In this document: one piece after another, positions 41,655-47,070 of the stretch
Numbering within the stretch: position 1 is the first letter of the stretch
Layout: every line of letters begins with the position of its first letter
Assembly (NCBI GenBank): GCA_947631965.1
Contig: CANRNL010000019.1
Span: forward strand, 1 to 47,070
Reading direction: 5' to 3'
Source: an uncultured Clostridia bacterium
GTDB taxonomy: Bacteria > Bacillota > Clostridia > Monoglobales > Monoglobaceae
Length of the DNA stretch: 47,070 nucleotides
Translations under genes and position numbers: made by a program
Notes under the pieces: model-generated
Databases searched by the model: none
The model's input: only the letters and a program-made list of their open reading frames with translations
What the model was told of the DNA's origin: nothing

Positions 41655-42140
41655 CTATTTTATCTTGTACTCCATAAATCCCACAGTAAACGGCAGATGT
41701 TCAAACTTGCGTGTTCCAATATGTGCAAAGCCGTTTTGCAGATACCAATTTTTAAGTATCGTATTTTCTTCAATTATGCCTATCTTAAGCGCATCGACAT
41801 TCATGGATTTTGCGGTGTTGACAGCGTATTTAATCATTTCCGCTCCATATCCCTTGTGCCTGTACTGCGGTAAAACCGAAAGATTGTCCAATTCCAAGCC
41901 ACCGTCTTTTTGAGGTATCATTGAAAAATATCCTACAATTTTGCTATCTTCAATATAAACGAACATAGGGCAACCGTGATCAAACTGCATTTTCAGTTTT
42001 TCCGGCTGAATAAAGCTCGTGTGCGTCGGGCAATTCTCTTTAGTCAGACCAAAGTTATTTGCCACCGTCGCGTGACTTGCGCGTATAACCGCAGCACATT
42101 CATCTATTTCCGATTCAATAATATTTCTTATCATTTTCAT
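41655..42140 (-). CDS. GNAT-family N-acetyltransferase
   Basis: A 161-residue protein with the GNAT fold: a helical N-terminal part, then the acetyl-CoA pyrophosphate-binding signature LSVLPQYRHKGYGAEMIKYA (near residues 96-115, Q/RxxGxG/A type), and a C-terminal NGFAHIGTRKF strand region. The length is standard. The substrate cannot be told. AAGGAG precedes the first ATG by four bases; the second ATG, two codons later, is also possible. It has its own AT-rich upstream region and no operon partner. Confidence 0.85.
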   Translation of the reverse strand: MKMIRNIIESEIDECAAVIRASHATVANNFGLTKENCPTHTSFIQPEKLKMQFDHGCPMFVYIEDSKIVGYFSMIPQKDGGLELDNLSVLPQYRHKGYGAEMIKYAVNTAKSMNVDALKIGIIEENTILKNWYLQNGFAHIGTRKFEHLPFTVGFMEYKIK

Positions 42141-42230
42141 ACATCTCCTTTTGTTGTTACATAATTATATTGTATCAAATTCGCTGTTACATTTCGTATT
42201 CCCACACCGTCATACGACGGTCTTTTACTC

Positions 42231-42995
42231 TCAACTGCCGAACACGGCGAAGTACAGCGCCGCCAAACATTCGCGCATACAAACGCTCGGATACATATAC
42301 CACATAGTCGGCGCGTGATACGTTGTCGTCTCAAGACCGTTGCGCCTTGCTATTCCTTTTGCCCTGAAAATATGAAAATCGTTCGTGACCGTAATTACTC
42401 TGTACTCTCCGCCGCCGAAGTGAGCGTCCAAAAGCTCCTTCGAAAATCTGTAATTTTCGCTTGTGCTCGCAGACCTGTCCTCCTGTATAATTCTCTCAAT
42501 ATCCACGCCGCGCTCGACAAGGTACTCGGTCATAACCTCGGCTTCGCTGACGTCCTCCTGAAATCCGCGTCCGCCGCTCACCGCGATAACCGCTTTCGGG
42601 TTTTTCTCGGCATACTCCAGCGCCGCGTCAAGCCGCAGGGCAAGCAGTGCGGAGGGTCTGTCGCCGACAACGCCGCAGCCGAGAACTATCACCGCGTCCT
42701 CGTCGTAATCCGCGGTGTCGATACTGCCGAAAGCCACAAGGAAAACACAGCCGCAGAGCATAACGGCAAGTCCGCCCATAACAACGTACTTGCAAACGCG
42801 TCCTGCGCCGCGCTTGGTCCTCTCGCCCAGCTCGTCATAAAAACCGCCCCAAAACAGCAGCAGCAAACCAAGGAGGATTGTCAAAACCGTTCCCAAATTT
42901 ATATTTGAAAAAATCGCCATACAGCCGCCGTCGATAAAAAACGCCGCGCCGAGTATGAGCAATATTGCCCGCACTGCCTTTTTCAGCTTCAACAT
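42231..42995 (-). CDS. YdcF/ElyC-like DUF218 membrane protein
   Basis: A 254-residue protein with three hydrophobic helices at the N-terminus (about 8-28, 32-50 and 65-90) and a DUF218 domain (about 100-230): AVIVLGCGVVGDRPSALLAL, VSGGRGFQEDVSEAEVMTEY, ASTSENYRFSKELL and VTNDFHIFRA. In Enterobacteria this family is tied to envelope polysaccharide or peptidoglycan maintenance. It lies 21 bases downstream of the two ABC genes and is probably co-transcribed with them. Confidence 0.85.
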   Translation of the reverse strand: MLKLKKAVRAILLILGAAFFIDGGCMAIFSNINLGTVLTILLGLLLLFWGGFYDELGERTKRGAGRVCKYVVMGGLAVMLCGCVFLVAFGSIDTADYDEDAVIVLGCGVVGDRPSALLALRLDAALEYAEKNPKAVIAVSGGRGFQEDVSEAEVMTEYLVERGVDIERIIQEDRSASTSENYRFSKELLDAHFGGGEYRVITVTNDFHIFRAKGIARRNGLETTTYHAPTMWYMYPSVCMRECLAALYFAVFGS

Positions 42996-43016
42996 ACATT
43001 CCTCGCTTAAAAATTT

Positions 43017-44843
43017 TTAAATGGCGTTGCCCTCAAACTGCGTCATATAAAGCTCAAAATAGCGTCCCTTTTTCGCGATAAGCTCATCATGGTTACCCGT
43101 TTCAACTATGCGCCCCTTATCCATAACAACGATAAGGTCTGCGTCGCGTATGGTCGAAAGACGGTGAGCGATTATTATGCTGGTTCTGTCCTTCATAAGA
43201 TTTGTCATCGCGTCCTGAATACGCTTTTCGGTTCTCGTGTCAACGCTTGAGGTCGCCTCGTCCAAAATAAGTATCTTCGGGTTTGCCAAAAACGCGCGCC
43301 CGATAGAAAGAAGCTGTCTTTGACCCTGCGACAGATTACAACCCGACTCGGTAAGCTCGGTGTCGTATCCGTTCGGAAGCCTGCTTATCATCCTTCGGCA
43401 GTTGCTCATCTCCGCCGCGCGCTCCATCTCCTCGTCTGTCGCGTCGGGGTTGGCATACTTGAGATTGTTTCGCACCGTGTCCGAAAACAGCACCGTATCC
43501 TGCAAAACGATAGCGGTTCCCCGCCTCAAATCGTCACATTTTATATCCTTTATGTTAACTCCGTCAACCATAATTTCGCCGCTGTCAACATCATAAAAAC
43601 GCATTAAAAGATTGACGACCGTGGTCTTTCCGCTGCCCGTCGCGCCGACCAGCGCGACCTTGTGACCGGAGCGCACTTCAAGGTTAAAATCGTATAAAAC
43701 CTGCTTGCCCTCGTAATACGAAAAGTTCACGTCCTTGAACGTGACAACGCCCTCGCCGTCCATTTCTCGGCTTCCGCTCTTGTCCTCGCTCTCAACGTCC
43801 ATAACCGCGAACACACGCTCCGCACCCGCAAGCGCGGTCTGAATTTGTCCGTAGAGGTTTGCAATCTCGTTTATCGGACGTCCGAACTGCTTCGCATAGA
43901 CGATAAACGCCGAAATAACGCCTATCGAAATTATCCCGTGGAGCGCGAAATATCCTCCAAACGCCGCAATTATGATAAAGCCTAAGTTGTTTATAAGGTT
44001 CATAATCGGACCCATAGAACCGCCCAAAATCTCGGCGACAATTCCGACCCGCGTAAGCTCGTCGGACGTGCTGTTGAAATCATCTATGACCGCTTCCTGC
44101 TTGTTGTACGCGGCAACCGTCTTGTAGCCGACGACGTTTTCCTCGACCGCGCTGTTAAGCTCACCCAAAAGCTCCTGACGCTTGGTAAAAAATCGGCGCA
44201 TATGCTTGGACATAAACTTCGTCACCAAGACGGTCAAAATCACCGTAATGCAGGACAAAAGAGCAAGACGCGGGCAGTACCAAAACATAATTCCGACCGT
44301 GCCGATTATCGTGAACACGCCCGAAACGAGGGAGCTGAACGACTGCGAAACCGTGTTTGAAATGTTCTCGACGTCGTTCGTCATTCGGCTCATTATGTCG
44401 CCGTGGGGGTGGTTGTCGATGTAGCGTATCGGCAGATTTACTATCCTGTCGAACAAGTCCTCGCGCATAAGTCCGACTATACGCTGGCTCAGCGTTCGGC
44501 TGAGAAGCTGCTGGAAAAGCGTGCCGAGCGAAAGCAAAAGCGCCGTGGCAAGCATTATCATAAGTATCGCGGGGATTTTGCCGAACTGCCTCTCGGCAAT
44601 CAAATCTATCGCCTCGCTCTGAATTGCGGGCATCACCACGTTGCAGATAACCACGAATATGACAGCCGCAAAAAGCATAATAAGCATAAGCCGCTGATTT
44701 TTGAAATACTTCATAAGGCGCGACAGCGTGCTTAGCATATTGTGCGGCTTTTCAACCGTCATCATGGCGCGCATAGCCGCACCGCCGCCGCGGCGCATAG
44801 GCATCTTAAAGTTGTTCGGAATACCCTTTGATTTATCAGCCAT
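43017..44843 (-). CDS. ABC exporter, catalytic half of a heterodimer
   Basis: A 608-residue protein with an N-terminal six-helix transmembrane domain (about 50-330) and a C-terminal nucleotide-binding domain. Walker A is GATGSGKTT, the signature is LSQGQ (NLSQGQRQLLSIG), Walker B ILILDEATSSVD with its catalytic Glu, and the H-loop is AHRLSTI. The consensus set marks the active ATP site partner. The first 45 residues are an unusual charged, Met/Arg/Gly-rich extension (MPMRRGGGAAMRAMM). It overlaps its partner gene by eight bases. The heterodimer probably exports a drug, lipid or peptide. Confidence 0.93.
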   Translation of the reverse strand: MADKSKGIPNNFKMPMRRGGGAAMRAMMTVEKPHNMLSTLSRLMKYFKNQRLMLIMLFAAVIFVVICNVVMPAIQSEAIDLIAERQFGKIPAILMIMLATALLLSLGTLFQQLLSRTLSQRIVGLMREDLFDRIVNLPIRYIDNHPHGDIMSRMTNDVENISNTVSQSFSSLVSGVFTIIGTVGIMFWYCPRLALLSCITVILTVLVTKFMSKHMRRFFTKRQELLGELNSAVEENVVGYKTVAAYNKQEAVIDDFNSTSDELTRVGIVAEILGGSMGPIMNLINNLGFIIIAAFGGYFALHGIISIGVISAFIVYAKQFGRPINEIANLYGQIQTALAGAERVFAVMDVESEDKSGSREMDGEGVVTFKDVNFSYYEGKQVLYDFNLEVRSGHKVALVGATGSGKTTVVNLLMRFYDVDSGEIMVDGVNIKDIKCDDLRRGTAIVLQDTVLFSDTVRNNLKYANPDATDEEMERAAEMSNCRRMISRLPNGYDTELTESGCNLSQGQRQLLSIGRAFLANPKILILDEATSSVDTRTEKRIQDAMTNLMKDRTSIIIAHRLSTIRDADLIVVMDKGRIVETGNHDELIAKKGRYFELYMTQFEGNAI

Positions 44844-46575
44844 CAATATCCACTCCCTTCAACTGAGAGTTGTAAATATCGCGGTAAATCTCGCTCGTTT
44901 CCATAAGCTCGCTGTGCGTACCGCACGCCGAAATGCCGCCGTTGTCCAGCACGGCTATCCTGTCCGCACCCTTTACCGACGCTATTCTCTGCGCGATAAT
45001 TATTTTCGTCACTCCGGCGTACTCCCGACGCAGAGCGTCGTAGAGCCGCGCCTCAGTCTTTATGTCGAGAGCCGAGGTGGAGTCGTCGAAAATCAGGATT
45101 TCCGCGTTTTTGAGTATCGCACGGCTGATAGCCACGCGCTGCTTCTGACCGCCCGAAAGGCTCATACCCTTTTCGGCAATCATAGTGTCGTAGCCTTCCT
45201 CTTTTGAGTTTATAAACTCAGCCGCCTGCGCGACCTCGGCAGCCCGCGCAACCTCCTCGTCGGTCGCGTTCGGGTCGCCCCACTTTATATTTTCGCGTAT
45301 GGTGGTGCTGAAAAGCTCGCTCGTCTGGAGCGCGATAGCCACCTTGTCGCGCAACACCTTCAGGTCGTACTCGCGCACGTCAACGCCGTCGAGCAGCACC
45401 GCGCCGCCCGTCACGTCGTAAAAACGGGGGATAAGGCTGACAAGCGTACTCTTGCCGCAGCCCGTTGAGCCGAGTATGCCGAGCGTCTCGCCCGGATTTA
45501 CGGTCAGATTTATTCCGCTCAGCACAGCCTCGCCGCCCGAACCCGGATAGGAGAACGAAACGTCTCGGAACTCGACCTGCCCGTGTACCGAGGTATCGCC
45601 CGAAAAGCTCCCGCTCGCGATTGCCGGCTCACAGCGCAAAACCTCGTTTATACGGCGCGCCGACGCGCTTCCGCGCGAAATCGTCTGGAAAATCATCGCC
45701 AGCATCATAATTCCGTGCAAAATCAAAGAGAGATATGTAATCGCCGCCATAATTGTACCCGGTGTTACCGCGCCCGCCTTGACCTCGATAGAGCCGACGT
45801 ATATTACCGCCACAACCGCGCAGTTCATAACTATGTTCATAAGGGGCATCATATATGCAAAAATCGTGAGGACGCGCATCTGCGTGTCGATAAGCTCACG
45901 GTTCGCCGTGCCGAAACGCTCCTTTTCGCGCTCCTCCTTGACGTATGCCTTGACGACACGCGCCCCCGCGACGTTCTCCTGCATAACGCTGTTCACGCGG
46001 TCGAGCTTCTTTTGCAGCACCGAAAAGATAGGACTTGCTTTTCTGAGAAAAAATACTATCATTATGACTACCAGCGGAATTGTGCAGGCGGTCACAACGC
46101 CAAAGCTGACGTGCAGACTCATCATACAGAAAAATCCGCCGAACAAAAACGTGCCCGTTCGCACAAAGCCGCGTATGCACTGGGTTACAAGGTTCTGTAA
46201 CTGCGTTATGTCGTTTGTCACGCGGGTGACGAGAGAGCCGGTCGAAAATTTGTCTGTCTGCTCAAACGAAAACGACATAATGCCGCAAAAACAGTCCTTT
46301 CGCAAATCGTTGCCGAAACGCTGACCGCACATATTGGCGAACACGCCCGACAAAACGCCGCTCGCGCCGCCCAGAGCCACAAGACCCAGCATTTTTAAGC
46401 CCTCTGAAATTATAAGACTGAGATTGCCCACGCCGCCGCTCGATACGCCCAGAACGCCCTCGTCCACTATAGTTCGCATAATCGCGGGCTGAAATAAGTC
46501 CATACTCACCTCGCCTATCATAAAAAGCGGTGCAAGTATGGCAAAAAACCAATACTTCTTTAAGTGTTTAAACAT
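44836..46575 (-). CDS. ABC exporter, partner with degenerate ATP site
   Basis: A 579-residue protein with a six-helix transmembrane domain (about 15-320) and a nucleotide-binding domain: Walker A GSTGCGKST, signature LSGGQKQRVAIS, but Walker B ILIFDDSTSALD with Asp instead of the catalytic Glu, and AQRIASV with Gln in place of the H-loop His. That pairing of one consensus and one degenerate site is the hallmark of heterodimeric exporters such as TM287/288 and BmrCD. It is the first gene of the operon, with its own promoter at 46608-46636. Confidence 0.93.
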   Translation of the reverse strand: MFKHLKKYWFFAILAPLFMIGEVSMDLFQPAIMRTIVDEGVLGVSSGGVGNLSLIISEGLKMLGLVALGGASGVLSGVFANMCGQRFGNDLRKDCFCGIMSFSFEQTDKFSTGSLVTRVTNDITQLQNLVTQCIRGFVRTGTFLFGGFFCMMSLHVSFGVVTACTIPLVVIMIVFFLRKASPIFSVLQKKLDRVNSVMQENVAGARVVKAYVKEEREKERFGTANRELIDTQMRVLTIFAYMMPLMNIVMNCAVVAVIYVGSIEVKAGAVTPGTIMAAITYLSLILHGIMMLAMIFQTISRGSASARRINEVLRCEPAIASGSFSGDTSVHGQVEFRDVSFSYPGSGGEAVLSGINLTVNPGETLGILGSTGCGKSTLVSLIPRFYDVTGGAVLLDGVDVREYDLKVLRDKVAIALQTSELFSTTIRENIKWGDPNATDEEVARAAEVAQAAEFINSKEEGYDTMIAEKGMSLSGGQKQRVAISRAILKNAEILIFDDSTSALDIKTEARLYDALRREYAGVTKIIIAQRIASVKGADRIAVLDNGGISACGTHSELMETSEIYRDIYNSQLKGVDIDG

Positions 46576-46607
46576 ACTATCGCCTCTTGAAAAATCTACA
46601 CGGAATT

Positions 46608-46636
46608 ATTGTACCATAACGCACACAAAATTTCAA
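46608..46636 (-). promoter_or_regulatory. Promoter of the ABC exporter operon
   Basis: On the minus strand TTGAAA (46631-46636), a 17-base spacer and TACAAT (46608-46613) lie about 30 bases before the first ATG, with an AGAGGCG ribosome site between. Confidence 0.75.
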
Positions 46637-46696
46637 ATATTTTTATTTTTTGGTTTACAATTCGGTTACAAAACCTTTGCAGTTCGGCTAACACGG

Positions 46697-46725
46697 TTGA
46701 AAGACATTACAAAATATGGTAGAAT
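46697..46725 (+). promoter_or_regulatory. Promoter of the short hydrophobic peptide gene
   Basis: TTGAAA (46697-46702), a 17-base spacer and TAGAAT (46720-46725) lie about 160 bases before the small gene. It is divergent from the ABC operon promoter. Confidence 0.7.
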
Positions 46726-46731
46726 ATTATT

Positions 46732-46882
46732 TGTATGATACATATTCATACAGAGAAACAGATTGTCGTAAATAAAATGCGTCAATCTAAAAGGCAGAGA
46801 TAAAGACGTAAGAACGGTTGGTCGCTTCATTCCTTTCGAACACTCAAATTTGTGTTTGAGACATACAGAAAGGGGTGATGCT
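46732..46882 (+). promoter_or_regulatory. Structured leader of the short peptide gene
   Basis: The roughly 150-base leader has an AGATTG/CAATCT plus CG/CG hairpin near 46760-46785 and a CTCAAA/TTTGAG hairpin near 46845-46862. CCTTTC upstream can pair with GAAAGG of the ribosome site (about 46868-46876), which would hide it. It fits none of the common riboswitch classes that I checked by eye. It could be a thermosensor, riboswitch or antitoxin target. Confidence 0.4.
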
Positions 46883-46969
46883 ATGATGAAAAAGTATTTT
46901 TTCAAAACATCTGTTGCATTGCTCGTAATTATCGTGTTATTCGCGGTTTTTGCGCAGTCTGTGCAATAA
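46883..46969 (+). CDS. 28-residue hydrophobic peptide, unrecognised
   Basis: ATG 46883 follows GAAAGGGGTG. The peptide begins MMKKYFFKTSVALLVIIVLF and is one membrane helix with two N-terminal lysines, ending AQSVQ. The form suits a type I toxin, a signalling-peptide precursor or a small membrane regulator. The long leader that can mask its ribosome site is also typical of type I toxin messages. No antisense RNA could be shown. It was too short for ordinary gene calling. Confidence 0.45.
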   Translation: MMKKYFFKTSVALLVIIVLFAVFAQSVQ

Positions 46970-47070
46970 AAAATAACAACCGCTCTTAAAGTTGTGATAT
47001 AATCCCCATAAAGTAGACAGAAGAAATAACAAAAATATTTCTAAACTACTTTAGGGGGTTTTTCTATGGG
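46970..47070 (+). other. Promoter-like AT-rich edge with long hairpin and start of a further gene
   Basis: A TATAAT at 46998-47003 has no clear -35. A hairpin follows with arms TAAAGTAG/CTACTTTA (47009-47016 with 47046-47053) and inner AGAAAT/ATTTCT, then GGGGG, a TTTTT run and ATGGG at the window end. It may be a terminator, a leader or the end of an insertion sequence; only the window edge is visible. Confidence 0.3.

Noticed and set aside
46732-46882. Known riboswitch class in the leader of the short peptide
   Set aside because: By eye it lacks the conserved cores of c-di-GMP, SAM, FMN, lysine, glycine, THF, fluoride, ZTP and preQ1 classes.
47009-47053. End of an IS3-type insertion sequence
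   Set aside because: The inverted repeat is a local hairpin and no transposase can be seen before the window ends.

Overview
The window looks like a chromosomal segment of an anaerobic, low-to-mid G+C Bacillota, probably a gut-type Clostridia. This is inferred from the 4Fe-4S fumarase alpha subunit, a long-form hibernation factor, a CmpB-family membrane protein, a ThiW-type thiamine salvage operon, strong AGGAGG-type ribosome binding sites and clear sigma-A promoters. No rRNA or complete tRNA is present to fix the genus.

Left part (1 to about 21.59 kb): the late half of a prophage. A HicA/HicB toxin-antitoxin pair on the minus strand is divergent from one long plus-strand late operon. Its order is scaffold, major capsid protein, two connector-like genes, a stabilisation-like protein, a zinc-finger protein, a run of tail-fibre and adhesin genes, holin, a stand-alone NrdD glycyl-radical-like protein, a papain-like protease with SLH domains, an ejection-like protein, a muramidase-like plus CHAP virion hydrolase, a P22-type portal, an amidase endolysin, then terminase small and large subunits. 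A short-tailed (podovirus) particle is likely, because there is a P22-type portal and no tape measure, sheath or major tail protein. The order is permuted relative to most phages, with portal and terminase last. The right end is marked by 17 bases matching the 3' end of a serine tRNA, directly followed by a strong hairpin, which is what an attachment site would leave. Integrase, repressor and replication genes would lie left of the window.

Junction (21.6 to 22.3 kb): a PBECR-like small nuclease gene on the minus strand. Embedded in its 3' end is a promoter that appears to drive a compact structured small RNA with its own terminator. This pair is the best candidate for something undescribed.

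Host part (22.4 to 46.6 kb): malQ and a CmpB-like membrane protein lie among two modular palindromic repeat islands. Next are a 1,080-residue double GT-C mannosyltransferase followed by a fumarase alpha subunit, a long HPF with a structured leader, and a PAP2 phosphatase. A surface-glycan operon follows (two GT2 enzymes, a polytopic GT-C-like protein and a YfhO protein broken by a one-base frameshift). Then come a TPP-riboswitch-controlled thiW-thiM-thiE-thiD operon, a ferredoxin-like protein under a perfect palindrome, a GNAT acetyltransferase, and a three-gene operon with a heterodimeric ABC exporter and a YdcF protein. The last 450 bases hold a short hydrophobic peptide gene with a long structured leader and the edge of a further gene.

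How the genes fit together: the PMT-type enzyme, the polyprenyl-phosphate GT2 proteins, PAP2 and YfhO are all lipid-carrier-linked glycan functions and could form one envelope glycosylation route. The thi genes salvage thiazole and pyrimidine precursors rather than make them. The phage genes encode a particle with several separate cell-wall-active proteins.
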